A DNA stretch of 64,000 nt from Erwinia sp. S63 (GCF_016625195.1 NZ_JACVUP010000019.1:45582-109581); one strand, 5' to 3'; positions 44,608 through 52,887 are shown, numbered from the stretch's first letter. Notes: generated by a model not told the origin, from the sequence alone. Made by a program: numbers and translations.

Positions 44608-44868
44608 TCAGAGCGCATCCGGCTCAAAGTCAATGCTTACAAGGATCTCAAGACAGCTTCTTAGCACATCGAGTCGCAAAGGGTCCGTAGAGGTTTCCAT
44701 CTCGCCGATAATGCAGAAGATAATGGCGCGTCTCGAAACCTCACCGGATCCGGCCAGTGATTCCCTGACGGCAGCACAGAAGACTCTCTTTTCATCTTCG
44801 AAACGTTCTTCCATTGACCCGAATAAGGTCAGAAGCTCCTGTCCGCCAGGTATCGTGCGCTCTTGCAT
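44608..44868 (-). CDS. AriR/YmgB-class connector protein (B1)
   Basis: An 86-aa protein: EDEKRVFCAAVRESLAGSGEVSRRAIIFCIIGEMETSTDPLRLDVLRSCLEILV. It matches E. coli AriR (YmgB) in the segment I-I-x-x-[LI]-I-x-x-[LM]-E-T-[ST]-D ... [LA]-D-V-[IL]-R-x-x-L-E-I-V. AriR is a small helical dimer linked to biofilm and acid resistance through Rcs. The most divergent of the four B-class members here. AGGA precedes the start. Confidence 0.82.
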   Translation of the reverse strand: MQERTIPGGQELLTLFGSMEERFEDEKRVFCAAVRESLAGSGEVSRRAIIFCIIGEMETSTDPLRLDVLRSCLEILVSIDFEPDAL

Positions 44869-44921
44869 AGGGTGTCCTGTATATCGCTGCCTGCTTCCTG
44901 AATAAGTCTGTAAAGACTTAA

Positions 44922-45161
44922 TCAGCGCATGAGCAGGCCGATTAGTTTCTGATAATGCTGTTCTTCTTCAGCCGATGAGGCCCTGTCAGCACGTGCCAGC
45001 AGGCTCATACAAAGGGATTTACGGTTAAGCGTTTTTCCCGCGCTCAGAATTTCCACGACGATTTCACCCAGTGTTTCCTGCTGTGTTGGCGTGGAGGTCA
45101 TGATAAGGCGGGCTACGGAGCTGTTAACTGCTTCTGGATTTCCGGCTGTGTTATTGCGCAT
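44922..45161 (-). CDS. YcgZ-class connector protein (Z1)
   Basis: A 79-aa protein: TPTQQETLGEIVVEILSAGKTLNRKSLCMSLLARADRASSAEEEQHYQKLIGLLMR. This is nearly the E. coli YcgZ core (TQQETLGEIVTEILKDGRNLSRKSLCAKLL ... EEEQQHYNALIGLLF). YcgZ is the first connector of the BluR-repressed operon. The ATG at 45161 has GAGG upstream (a TTG immediately before it is in frame). A TTGTACAG inverted repeat lies 64-95 bases upstream. Confidence 0.9.
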   Translation of the reverse strand: MRNNTAGNPEAVNSSVARLIMTSTPTQQETLGEIVVEILSAGKTLNRKSLCMSLLARADRASSAEEEQHYQKLIGLLMR

Positions 45162-45224
45162 CAACTACCTCGTCTGGATGAAATTTAACCCTGTTTGTTA
45201 AGTAAAGTTATAGCGGAATCTCAT

Positions 45225-45255
45225 ACTTGTACAGATTTAATTTTTCTGTACAACT
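45225..45255. promoter_or_regulatory. candidate BluR-type operator upstream of Z1
   Basis: CTTGTACAG and CTGTACAAC face each other across 11 bases, followed on the minus strand by TATAAC as a possible -10. Palindrome size and AT-rich spacer fit a MerR-family dimer site. Related sites precede Z2 and Z4. Confidence 0.6.
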
Positions 45256-45511
45256 TGCTGGGGTTTGAGTTTACCGAGCGATTTTTTAATTCATTGTTTT
45301 ATAATTATTTTTTATCTCATGGGTTTGTATCCATTTTTGTGGTCTCTGTCTCACTATCTCCTTTCTGGAAGTCCAGACCCGGCCTGACAGTAATGCTCAT
45401 CGTTCGGACATGTTACAAAAGTGCTGGCATGCATTCGTAAGCGAACTCTGGCAACGTCATTATCTGAGAATATGAGACTCTTAAGAAATCCAGACGTCGG
45501 CCGAAAACAGG

Positions 45512-45736
45512 ATGTACATAACCGATAACTACAAGTTGCAACTTATGGCCAGAGCCCTGCCCCCAGCCTATCTTCCCGCTTCACCTGCCTGCCTGGCAGA
45601 AAAGCTCCGCGAAATTGCGGACATGCTTGAAGTCCGCAGCCCGTCTATCCGTTCGGCAGAACGGCATTACGCCACGGGAAGCCGCGGAGAGCCTTTAACA
45701 GTCATTCGCATTGAAATTCAGGAGCATCCTTTATAA
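45512..45736 (+). CDS. small hypothetical protein (74 aa)
   Basis: Starts MYITDNYKLQLMARALPPAYLP; the middle has LAEKLREIADMLEVRSPSIRSAERHYATGSRGEPLTVIRIEI. Predicted soluble alpha/beta. It lies within the connector island but lacks connector motifs. Not recognised. Confidence 0.55.
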   Translation: MYITDNYKLQLMARALPPAYLPASPACLAEKLREIADMLEVRSPSIRSAERHYATGSRGEPLTVIRIEIQEHPL

Positions 45737-46341
45737 AGCCAGAGAACATATATTTCTTACGTCTCAAATCTGCTGATTAACTGAATATCAGATGACAGCC
45801 GGCGCCTGATATTCAGGGTATCAGGTCCGGCCAGCACCGGTCCGAAAAAGCATATTTATGTTTAAGTAGGCGCCAGAGTGGATGTGGCTGCATTTTTACG
45901 CTTCGGACATTATCCAGCCTGTGCAAAAAAATAAGGGTAGGTGTGGAGTGCATGTTAATATTGTTTGCAGAAAACTCATTGTAAAAAACCTTCCGCTCAG
46001 CCATGGCCTTACTGAACCTGGACAGGGTAACGCAGTCTCTGGCGGGCGCGCCCTGCCGGAATCGGATGAGCAGCGCATGCACCGTGCTTCTGACAGTCCG
46101 AGTTACTTGCTCTGACCCGGGTGCAGGCCAGAGTGAGAGATATTTTCTCAGGATGGAAGACACAACATCAATATATCAGAAAAATATCAGGAACTTATAA
46201 TAAAATGGAAAGATTCAATTTATTTATCCTTATTAATCGATAGCCGATAACTATGCACCTCATTTAAATCCTTCCCCGCCATTTGCTATAATAAAGGCGT
46301 GGTTAAAGTTATTCCCACTCATTTTTAAGCGAGGTGTAAAC
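45737..46341. other. intergenic with promoter of A2
   Basis: No gene seen. A -10 box TATAAT (46287-46292) preceded by GC fits a promoter for the A2 gene, with AAAGTTAT downstream of it. Confidence 0.5.
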
Positions 46342-46650
46342 GTGTTGTACAGCGAAGACATGACCGGTCACGCAGTTATTGGTGAAGCAGCAGTCAATCT
46401 TGCCGTGCGTGAAGAGGAAATATCCGTCGATGCACTCCTGACGGAACTGAAGATTATGCTTAAAGCAGAGAAAATCAGCAGCCGCAGCCGGCGCATCAGC
46501 GATGCCATTGGCTGGCTGCGCGACTTCCGGACCGTCGGTGCGCGCGGGAGTGCCGATAAGGAGTGGATGCTCTCTGATGCAGACAGCCACAGTGCTGGCG
46601 GCGAGGCCACCATTCGCCTGCAGGCTGATGATGAAGATGAAATGAGATAA
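46342..46650 (+). CDS. YmgA-class connector protein (A2)
   Basis: A 102-aa protein: GHAVIGEAAVNLAVREEEISVDALLTELKIMLKAEKISSRSRRISDAIGWLRDF. Longest A-class member because of a charged C-terminal extension ending DDEDEMR. Start GTG at 46342. It is followed by a GCGGGCG/CGCCCGC hairpin. Confidence 0.82.
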   Translation: MLYSEDMTGHAVIGEAAVNLAVREEEISVDALLTELKIMLKAEKISSRSRRISDAIGWLRDFRTVGARGSADKEWMLSDADSHSAGGEATIRLQADDEDEMR

Positions 46651-46872
46651 CCACAACCTTCAAGCGGGCGCTGAGCGCCCGCCTTCACCTGACTTCGTAA
46701 AGTTATCGCGCGCACTGATTAACGAAGCAGAGTCATCTACTTCTGCCCTATAATGAACTTACCGTCAGCCACGCGTGCCTGATGCAGCGCTGCCGGCAGC
46801 ACAATAACAATTCACATTACCACCTTTACCGCCGTCATCCGCTCAGGATGCTCCGGCAGGGACCTTCACAGC

Positions 46873-47136
46873 ATGAAAAATACTAACTCACTGAGCACAA
46901 TCCGCACCCGGCTGCAGAGCAGTGCGGACACGCTGGCGGCTGAAAGTCTGGAGCTTGAAGAGGCAATACAGGCGATTCTGGCCTCAGGCGGACAGCTGAC
47001 CAACAAAGCCCTCATCATTCACGTCATTCACGATCTTGAGCAGGAGCGTGACGCGCAGAGACAGGCTGTGCTGCGCAGCGTGCTGGAGCTTATCGTCAGT
47101 CACACGCCGGACGACGCCGGCGGGCAGGCCTCGTAA
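46873..47136 (+). CDS. AriR/YmgB-class connector protein (B2)
   Basis: An 87-aa protein: ADTLAAESLELEEAIQAILASGGQLTNKALIIHVIHDLEQERDAQRQAVLRSVLELIVSHTPDD. The ALIIHVIHDLE, VLRSVLELIV and final TPDD/TADD match AriR. A promoter with TATAAT (46749-46754) preceded by C, as in RpoS-preferred promoters, lies about 120 bases upstream. Confidence 0.85.
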   Translation: MKNTNSLSTIRTRLQSSADTLAAESLELEEAIQAILASGGQLTNKALIIHVIHDLEQERDAQRQAVLRSVLELIVSHTPDDAGGQAS

Positions 47137-47157
47137 CGCCTGCGCGACAGGGCTATT

Positions 47158-47358
47158 TCAGTGAAGTTTAGCGGCGAAGAGCCGGATGGCCCGGCTGCAG
47201 GCCTCGCGCATGGCCATATCGGAGCCGGTCTCCTTCAGGCGCCAGAGCGCACCGATAAGTTCGTGTGGGTTCACTGAGTCGCCCCTGTGCAGTATCTGCC
47301 TGATGGCCAGCCCGATGACTTCGTGCATAACATCCTGTGTTTCATTATCGTTTTTCAG
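47158..47358 (-). CDS. YmgB-superfamily connector, class D (D2)
   Basis: DVMHEVIGLAIRQILHRGDSVNPHELIGALWRLKETGSDMAMREACSRAIRLFAAKLH matches D1 and D3 over the whole length. Alignment to D3 (65 aa) points to a CTG start at 47358, 5 bases after GGAG, giving 66 aa; the first ATG (47328) would give 56 aa. Converges on B2. Confidence 0.68.
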   Translation of the reverse strand: MKNDNETQDVMHEVIGLAIRQILHRGDSVNPHELIGALWRLKETGSDMAMREACSRAIRLFAAKLH

Positions 47359-47421
47359 ATGCGCTCCGCTTATTAGGGATATACACAGTGTATCGCGATA
47401 AGCGGTGCGCAGATATACGCA

Positions 47422-47446
47422 CAAAAAAAACCGCCCGGAGGCGGTT
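47422..47446 (-). terminator. Rho-independent terminator
   Basis: AACCGCC/GGCGGTT with loop TCCG and a run of eight T on the minus strand. The stem overlaps the stop codon of the gene at 47445-47576. Confidence 0.85.
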
Positions 47447-47576
47447 AAATCAGCGGGGTGGCGCCCCGGTCGGGCGGAATGTCTCTGTCGCCGCCCGGCA
47501 CCTCGTCTTCATGACCAGGTGCCGGCTCGTGGTCCGGCAGCGGGGTCGCATCGTCAGGCATCGGCTGGTCAGACAT
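47445..47576 (-). CDS. small acidic proline-rich protein (43 aa)
   Basis: MSDQPMPDDATPLPDHEP and on to RGATPLI; rich in Pro, Asp and Glu, probably disordered. It starts 1 base after the stop of the 40-aa gene and ends in a terminator, so the two form an operon. Small acidic proteins of this kind are common in enterobacterial stress regulons; function unknown. Confidence 0.6.
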   Translation of the reverse strand: MSDQPMPDDATPLPDHEPAPGHEDEVPGGDRDIPPDRGATPLI

Positions 47577-47577
47577 G

Positions 47578-47700
47578 CTATTTTCCGCCCTTCTGCTTCA
47601 TGGTATCGCTGTCCCTGGTGTCTTTTTTGTTGCCCGCGGGCAGCTTGCTGTGGTCGGCGTCTTTGCCATCCTTCACATTTTTATCGTTACGCTCAGCCAT
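47578..47700 (-). CDS. small hydrophilic protein (40 aa)
   Basis: MAERNDKNVKDGKDADHSK and on to DTMKQKGGK; extremely charged, no hydrophobic core, probably disordered and stress-related. GGAGG lies 6 bases before the ATG, a strong site. Confidence 0.6.
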   Translation of the reverse strand: MAERNDKNVKDGKDADHSKLPAGNKKDTRDSDTMKQKGGK

Positions 47701-47792
47701 GGTTACCTCCGTCACCCGGTATCGGGTAACGTTAAGTTTAGTCGCGTGACGGTACCGGAAGGTGAACAAATATCCGGTCTGTGACTTAAGCG

Positions 47793-47814
47793 TAAAAACC
47801 GCGCATTACGCGGT
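47793..47814 (-). terminator. Rho-independent terminator
   Basis: ACCGCG/CGCGGT with a 5-base loop followed by five T on the minus strand, at the end of the gene 47806-48039. Confidence 0.75.
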
Positions 47815-48039
47815 CGGTGAAAGCGAGGCGTCCCGCGCTTCAGTCATGCTGTCGTCCACGCACAGCCTGCAGATGCAGGCCCGTATCTTCAGCTGCTGTG
47901 ACGCAATCTGATACGCGTGCCGGTAGCTCACGGCCGAGCCCAGAAACTGACGCTCCGGGTGGTCCTCCAGGCACACGCAGCCCTTCACGTGCAGCTGCTC
48001 CTGCTGCTCCATTCTGAGCAGATAATAAAACTGCCACAT
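47806..48039 (-). CDS. small hypothetical protein (77 aa)
   Basis: MWQFYYLLRMEQQEQLHVKGCVCLEDHPERQFLGSAVSYRHAYQIASQQLKIRACICRLCVDD. Two cysteine pairs (CVC, CICRLC) could bind metal. A very strong AAGGAGG site precedes the ATG, and a terminator follows, so it is likely real. Not recognised. Confidence 0.6.
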   Translation of the reverse strand: MWQFYYLLRMEQQEQLHVKGCVCLEDHPERQFLGSAVSYRHAYQIASQQLKIRACICRLCVDDSMTEARDASLSPTA

Positions 48040-48133
48040 AAGCGGCCTCCTTCAATGATAAAAGGAGCAATGTATGCCCGGATATATAACGAAGGAATTA
48101 ATTTCTGATGCGATTTAAGCGCGGGATAAGCGG

Positions 48134-48240
48134 AGAGTGTCGTCCCTGACAGGTTCTCCGGCCGGTACACGCCTGAGCGCGACCGCTGAGGTCATCTTCA
48201 TCGTCGTCTTCCGGCCAGAGCCGGACTACGTCCTTTGGCG
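48134..48240 (-). repeat. conserved hairpin/VPAGE element, copy 2
   Basis: Directly after the A3 gene. Perfect hairpin TCCGGCTCTGGCCGGA, then on the minus strand a 28-codon frame MKMTSAVALRRVPAGEPVRDD. Related to 43690-43800 and 61512-61675. Confidence 0.65.
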
Positions 48241-48501
48241 TCAGTTCTTCTCGTCGTTCAGGCCCGCAAGGGTCTGCAGATACGGCACGTGCCGGACGGC
48301 CTGCTCCGGCTCGTGGAAGCTCTTCAGCCAGCTTCTGGCTTCGGATATTTCAGTGAGCCGGTTATCGCTGCCGCCGGCCTCCGCCATGTGTCCGAGCTCG
48401 GCAATAAGCGAATGCACGCTTATTTCCTTTTCGCCCAGCGCCAGGCTCAGTGCCGCTTCGCCAATAATGACGTGCCCTTTCCCGTCGTGTTGAATAGACA
48501 A
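48241..48501 (-). CDS. YmgA-class connector protein (A3)
   Basis: An 86-aa protein: GHVIIGEAALSLALGEKEISVHSLIAELGHMAEAGGSDNRLTEISEARSWLKSF. Closest to A1 and A5. The start codon is TTG after a strong GGAGG site. The A1 and A3 genes share the same 3' flanking element, so one is probably a copy of the other. Confidence 0.83.
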   Translation of the reverse strand: MSIQHDGKGHVIIGEAALSLALGEKEISVHSLIAELGHMAEAGGSDNRLTEISEARSWLKSFHEPEQAVRHVPYLQTLAGLNDEKN

Positions 48502-48720
48502 ATTTACTACCTCCGTTTCACGTTGATGACAGCCTCACGTCACACTGTAGCCGCGGATGGTGAAAGCGCCCGGAGTTTATTCTGAAATTAGCCGTATCCG
48601 TAATAATTTATATCAGGTAGTGTGGTAATGAGTCTCTCCGCGCGACGAGTTCCTCTCAAGCCCGCGCAGTTAAACCTCCGGCCCTGCCAGACAGGCTTTC
48701 TCCCCTCACGGACGCAATTT

Positions 48721-49485
48721 ATGCCGTTCCATACAACTGATACCGTCTGCGGTATCGTGGGCGTACTGCCTGAAACCCTGCGACGCTGGCGGCGGGCAGG
48801 CCTTATATCCCCGCCCTCAAAAGAAGGGTACTCGGACGCCCAGCTGGCGTGTGCGCTGCGCGTGCTGGACCTGACCGCCGGAGGCAATACGCTGTTTGAC
48901 ATTCACGCGACGCTGCGCTGGCCGGGGCTGGCGCTCAGGGGCGGCTGGACGTTCCGCGAGGAGGATATGCTGCAGCTGCTCCACCGCCACACCGATGACG
49001 ACGTGCGCCGGGAAATGCGCATGATGGCCACGGACTACTGTACCGACGACTTCGTTAACCGCTACCTGCGGCCGCTCAATCTGTGGCTGCGCAGCGACGC
49101 CAGTGAAGGCGCCACGGAACGACAGGGGCGCTTCCATGCGGCCGTACTGGCGCAGTGGAGCCTGATGGCTTCGGCGTCAGCGCGGCGTGTGGCCATCCCC
49201 CTGTTTCTGGAGGCGGTCAGCGTCACGGACAGCACGGAAATCTGGATGGAAGCCATCCGGCTGACGGGTCAGGGGTTCAGGGTGGAGGTTAATGATGCAT
49301 GCAGCGGCATCCCTGCGAGCGCCCTGAGGCGCCACGACCATCACCTGATGTGGTGCGGTAACGGCATCAGTGCAGCGATGCGCGACCACTTCCGCCTGAG
49401 CCTGGAGCGCGGTGAGGCCATTATGCTGACCGGCGACGACCGGCGGCTGGCCAGCAACGCTGATGCGCTGACAGCCGTCGCATAA
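48721..49485 (+). CDS. bluR: BluR-like MerR-family repressor
   Basis: A 254-aa protein with an N-terminal MerR-type helix-turn-helix (TDTVCGIVGVLPETLRRWRRAGLISPPSKEGYSDAQLACALRVLDL, ~5-50) and a long C-terminal domain. The C-domain has FVNRYLRPLNLWL, RFHAAVLAQWSLMAS, IPLFLEAVS, EIWMEAIRLTGQGFRVEV and LMWCGNGISAAMRDHF, in the order of the C-domain of E. coli BluR (YcgE), a B12-binding-like fold without cobalamin ligands. BluR represses the ycgZ operon and is released by BluF in blue light. The neighbouring bluF gene supports the assignment. The HTH wing is divergent. Starts further upstream (48628) are possible. Confidence 0.82.
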   Translation: MPFHTTDTVCGIVGVLPETLRRWRRAGLISPPSKEGYSDAQLACALRVLDLTAGGNTLFDIHATLRWPGLALRGGWTFREEDMLQLLHRHTDDDVRREMRMMATDYCTDDFVNRYLRPLNLWLRSDASEGATERQGRFHAAVLAQWSLMASASARRVAIPLFLEAVSVTDSTEIWMEAIRLTGQGFRVEVNDACSGIPASALRRHDHHLMWCGNGISAAMRDHFRLSLERGEAIMLTGDDRRLASNADALTAVA

Positions 49486-49677
49486 TGTTGTTGCTCTTCT
49501 AACAGAAATATCAGCGGGCAGCGCTCTGATGCCTGCCCGCTGATACCTCTGCGCGGTGCCGCCTGCACTGACCCGTAAAGCTCCGGTACGAGTCTGACCC
49601 GGCTACCGGTCCGGTTTGAGAAAGCGCGGCCGGCTGCTATCGTGCCTGTGACAATCTGCGGCAATACGGAGCCTGAA

Positions 49678-50838
49678 ATGCTTACAACCATAATTTACCG
49701 GAGCCACCTGGCCGATGACGTACCCGTCAGCATTCTGCCGGACATGGTGAAGAAGGCCAGCCTGCTCAACGCCCGCCATCAGGTAACGGGCATCCTGCTG
49801 TTTAACGGCACGCACTTCTTTCAGATACTGGAAGGTCCGGAGGACGGCGTGCAGGAAATTTACAGCCATATCTGCGCCGACCGGCGCCATCACAACGTGG
49901 TTGAGCTGATGCGCGACTACTCGCCGTCGCGACGCTTCGGCAACCACGGCATGGAGCTGTTCGATCTGCGCCATCACCACAGCAGCAGCGTGCTGCAGGC
50001 GGTGCTTGACCGCGGCACGTCTAAATACCGCCTGACCTATGACGATCGCGGCCTGCAGTTCCTGCGGACCTTCGTGGAGGCCCGGGAGAAAGAAAACTAC
50101 TTTGAGGTTCTGCCCGCCGACTACTGGGACTTTGTGCCGGATGAGAACGGGTCACCGGCCCCCGCAGCGGGCGTGACCTTCCGCCCGGTGGTCGATCCTC
50201 TCGGCCGTGAGGTCACGGCCCTTGAGGCCATACCCGATGCTGCGCCGGAGGGGCTCTCCGGCGGGGCGCTGTACGTACATAATCTCGCTGCGGTCACCGG
50301 CGCACTGCACAGAGCCGGCAGGTCGTGCCCTGACGACATTATGCTTTACGTCAGCATTCTGCCCGGGACGCTGGTATCCGTTCCGGATGCCGTTGGTCAG
50401 ATTGTCAGCGCCATCGACAGCGCTGAACTGGTGCCGCAGCAAATCATACTGGGCGTCAGCGAGACGGAGGTGATTTCTCAGCTGGAAGCATTCTCCGCAG
50501 CGGTGCGGCAGCTGAAGCAGGCCGGCATCAGCCTCTCTGTCGATAACTTCGGTGACGGCTCAGCCGGGCTGTCTCTGCTGGCGCACGTCCAGCCGGACCG
50601 CGTGCGCATCGGCGCCGCGATCGTGCGCAACATCCACCGCAGCGGCCCCCGTCAGGCGGTAGTTCACGCGGTGCTGCGCTGCTGCTCAGCGCTGGAGATT
50701 AACGTCATTGCGGCAGGCATCGAGCAGCCGGAAGAGTGGATGTGGCTGGAGGCGGCAGGGGTCACTGACTTCCAGGGTACGCTGTTCACCGCAGAGGGCG
50801 CGGCCGTTGCCTGGCCGGAGACACGCGAGGCCGTCTGA
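49678..50838 (+). CDS. bluF: BluF-like blue-light photoreceptor (BLUF-EAL)
   Basis: A 386-aa protein very like E. coli BluF (403 aa). The BLUF domain (~1-95) has IYRSHLADD with Tyr7, Asn31, VTGILLFNGTHFFQILEGP with Gln49, and YSPSRRFG; these are the residues that hold flavin and switch hydrogen bonds on blue light. A linker (KYRLTYDDRGLQFLRTFVEARE) is followed by a degenerate EAL domain (~160-380): ALEAIPDA for the EAL motif, GVSETEVIS for E-I/L-T-E, DNFGDGSAGL for D-D-F-G-x-G. It therefore should not cleave c-di-GMP but act as a light-dependent BluR antagonist. GGAG lies 8 bases upstream of the ATG. Confidence 0.95.
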   Translation: MLTTIIYRSHLADDVPVSILPDMVKKASLLNARHQVTGILLFNGTHFFQILEGPEDGVQEIYSHICADRRHHNVVELMRDYSPSRRFGNHGMELFDLRHHHSSSVLQAVLDRGTSKYRLTYDDRGLQFLRTFVEAREKENYFEVLPADYWDFVPDENGSPAPAAGVTFRPVVDPLGREVTALEAIPDAAPEGLSGGALYVHNLAAVTGALHRAGRSCPDDIMLYVSILPGTLVSVPDAVGQIVSAIDSAELVPQQIILGVSETEVISQLEAFSAAVRQLKQAGISLSVDNFGDGSAGLSLLAHVQPDRVRIGAAIVRNIHRSGPRQAVVHAVLRCCSALEINVIAAGIEQPEEWMWLEAAGVTDFQGTLFTAEGAAVAWPETREAV

Positions 50839-50848
50839 GGCGCCGGAA

Positions 50849-50871
50849 AAGAAAAAGGGCCCGCGGGCCCT
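50849..50871. terminator. terminator between convergent genes
   Basis: The palindrome AGGGCCCGCGGGCCCT is followed on the minus strand by TTTTTCTTTT; it ends the 50878-51180 gene and may also stop bluF transcription. Confidence 0.75.
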
Positions 50872-50877
50872 CTATGA

Positions 50878-51180
50878 TTAACAGGACGCGGCCCGGTGTG
50901 ATGCGAGCCGCGCGCCGACAACTCCCGCCGCCACGCCTGGGTTTTCCTGACGCAGGGTTCTTCCCCGGTTGGCCTTTTCCAGCCAGGTGCGGAAATGCGT
51001 CATCATGGCCGACGCATGCTGCGCATCCGGCGTGCGGTAAATCAGCAGCCGGCCCTTGGTCTGGTTTGAGAAGTCGAGGGCATAAATCTCGATGCCTGCG
51101 TCGCGCTGCTCGCTTTCAATTGCTGTGAAATGCATGTCAGGCCAGCGGTTCACCTTCAGCATAAACTCACTTAAAATCAT
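50878..51180 (-). CDS. hypothetical protein (100 aa)
   Basis: MILSEFMLKVNRWPDMHFTAIESEQRDAGIEIYALDFSNQTKGRLLIYRTPDAQHASAMMTHFRTWLEKANRG. Soluble, alpha/beta. Converges on bluF. Start at MILSEF or 6 residues later at MLKVNRW. Not recognised. Confidence 0.55.
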   Translation of the reverse strand: MILSEFMLKVNRWPDMHFTAIESEQRDAGIEIYALDFSNQTKGRLLIYRTPDAQHASAMMTHFRTWLEKANRGRTLRQENPGVAAGVVGARLASHRAASC

Positions 51181-51419
51181 TTTTTTCGCCTTTTATTGTT
51201 TTAAAATCGGTACTCTTTTCACTGGTCTGCCCAGCGTAGAACTGGTTGCGGACTCTGCAAGCCGTCAGCACGGTATTAAGCGTAAATATTTCGTAAAGGC
51301 AGTCATTCAGCCCCCTTTCAGCGCCGCAGGTTCCTGCAGCATGCGTGAGCAGGGCATGTCCGGCAATACGCCGGCGGACTATCAGTGCAACAGGCAATAA
51401 CGGACAGGGGGAAGCAGCG

Positions 51420-51725
51420 ATGATCAACGAAGACCGGCTCCGCCAGATCGAGGAGAATCCGGACAGTCATGAGGCGGAGGTCGTGGCGATGGCGCAGGAG
51501 CTCCTGCAGCTGCGCCGCACGCTGGGCGCGCCCTGGGCCGTTGTACAGCCGCTGGGCGAGATCTACGTGGAGGACGGGAACGCGGCGATGATCTGGCCGG
51601 CGAGCCTGGCAGAGCGCGGCGATGTCTGCCTGTACCGCCTGCAGAGGCCCTCACCGGGGGCGGATGCCGCGCCGCCCGCAGCAAAGCAGCGCGGCCGCAG
51701 GAAGAAATTACCGGCGCCGGAGTAA
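51420..51725 (+). CDS. hypothetical protein (101 aa)
   Basis: MINEDRLRQIEENPDSHEAEVVAMAQELLQLRRTLG, then a small sheet region and a basic tail KQRGRRKKLPAPE. The N-terminal helix could be a coiled coil. Ribosome site AAGCAGCG is weak. Not recognised. Confidence 0.55.
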   Translation: MINEDRLRQIEENPDSHEAEVVAMAQELLQLRRTLGAPWAVVQPLGEIYVEDGNAAMIWPASLAERGDVCLYRLQRPSPGADAAPPAAKQRGRRKKLPAPE

Positions 51726-51883
51726 GGTATTTTCAGGACAGCATACCTCTGCCGGACAGCGCTAACGTGGCGCGTCCTGACGCTCTGGCGTAAAAGTTTT
51801 AAAGGATTTCCTCCCCTTGTGAATGTTCGGGCCAGCTGTGCTGTGATAATCTCTGCGCCGGAAACCTGCTGCCGGATAACCCC

Positions 51884-52135
51884 ATGAAAAATGACTTTGA
51901 AGAAAAAATGGCCGACATCATGATTGGCGAGGCCGTCACGGCGCTGCTGAATGAGGACGCGGCCATCAGCTGGGCGGCCCTCACGGATCGCCTGCGGTCG
52001 GCCATTGAAAATACAACGGATGAAGATCGGGTTCGCGCCGGGCTGCGCGCTATCGAAGAAGTCCGGCGGGAAATGCAGATTCGCGCCGGTGAAAAGGCTG
52101 GCGTGGCCAGCCTGACAGAGCAGAAGCTCCACTGA
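51884..52135 (+). CDS. YmgA/YmgB-superfamily connector, class C (C1)
   Basis: An 83-aa protein: MADIMIGEAVTALLNEDAAISWAALTDRLRSAIENTTDEDRVRAGLRAIEEVR. Class C shares [IV]-x-[IL]-GEAV-x-[AG]-L-[LM] ... [IV]-[ST]-[WAG] ... L-x-x-[RQ]-L and a central T-x-x-[ED]-[RD]-[RA] turn with the proteins at 53023 and 62199. It resembles class A in the GEAV helix. A compact promoter-like AT stretch precedes it. Confidence 0.75.
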   Translation: MKNDFEEKMADIMIGEAVTALLNEDAAISWAALTDRLRSAIENTTDEDRVRAGLRAIEEVRREMQIRAGEKAGVASLTEQKLH

Positions 52136-52205
52136 CGGCCGCGGTATCCGCCCCGGCGTCTTTCTGATATACTGTACGCTTATCCACCTTACGGACGGAG
52201 GTCAT

Positions 52206-52403
52206 ATGAACGATGACACCACCGCCGAAGATATCTACGCCGTTATCGGAACGGTCGTGGCGCGCCTTCTTAAGCCGGACCAGTACCTCACCCTTCACGA
52301 AATCACCAGCGCTCTGCACAGCATGGGCGAAGCGGCAGGCGCTGCCGGGATGCGCGAAAGCTGCGAACGCGCCGTCAGGCTGCTGGCTAAGCAGATGCAC
52401 TGA
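52206..52403 (+). CDS. YmgB-superfamily connector, class D (D3)
   Basis: A 65-aa protein: DIYAVIGTVVARLLKPDQYLTLHEITSALHSMGEAAGAAGMRESCERAVRLLAKQMH. Best-conserved class D member with a strong GGACGGAGG ribosome site. Located between C1 (same strand) and B3 (convergent), the same relative arrangement as D1 and B1. Confidence 0.75.
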   Translation: MNDDTTAEDIYAVIGTVVARLLKPDQYLTLHEITSALHSMGEAAGAAGMRESCERAVRLLAKQMH

Positions 52404-52492
52404 CCTTCAGATTCCTCCCGTTCTGACGATCACTCCTCGCGCAATGACGGTGACGTGCCACACTGAGAAGTGTAAACCTTTTAAACCGGGAG

Positions 52493-52618
52493 ATGCCTGT
52501 GAAAGTCTGGATTGCCGTAACCCTCGCCGCCGCCGTCAGCTGCTCCGTGTGGGCTTCACAGGGAGGGTTTGACTCACCGGCTGCGCTGTCTGCCGCGCAC
52601 GTCACACAGCAGAAGTAG
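52493..52618 (+). CDS. short exported peptide, YgiW-like N-terminus
   Basis: A 41-aa product: MPVKVWIAVTLAAAVSCSVWASQGGFDSPAALSAAHVTQQK. The first ~22 residues are a signal peptide and GGFDSP resembles the start of mature YgiW/YdeI-type OB-fold proteins, but it stops after 18 further residues. Either a truncated family member or a real short peptide. GGGAG precedes ATG. Confidence 0.5.
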   Translation: MPVKVWIAVTLAAAVSCSVWASQGGFDSPAALSAAHVTQQK

Positions 52619-52620
52619 CC

Positions 52621-52887
52621 TCAGAAGCCTTCGTCGTCGGGCGTTTTGCCCACCACGATTTCCAGCGCGCTGCGAAGCACGTCAAGCTCGACAACGTCTG
52701 AGGTACTCTCCAGCTCGGCGATTAGATAAAGAATGATCGCTTTGCTGGTGACCTTTTTGCCGTGAATAACGATGTCGCGGATGACGGCGTCCAGCACGGC
52801 GGTCTCGGCGGCCAGCGCGTCGCCGCCGCTGCGGAAGTGCTGAATAATGTCGGCTTCGGCGGTGGTGTGATGTTCGTTAAGCTGCAT
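52621..52887 (-). CDS. AriR/YmgB-class connector protein (B3)
   Basis: An 88-aa protein: ADIIQHFRSGGDALAAETAVLDAVIRDIVIHGKKVTSKAIILYLIAELESTSDVVELDVLRSALEIVVGKTPDDEGF. The closest match to E. coli AriR in the window (LEEESAVLGQAV ... KNIILSLIHSLETTSDI ... DVIRKTLEIVLRYTADD). Confidence 0.9.
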   Translation of the reverse strand: MQLNEHHTTAEADIIQHFRSGGDALAAETAVLDAVIRDIVIHGKKVTSKAIILYLIAELESTSDVVELDVLRSALEIVVGKTPDDEGF

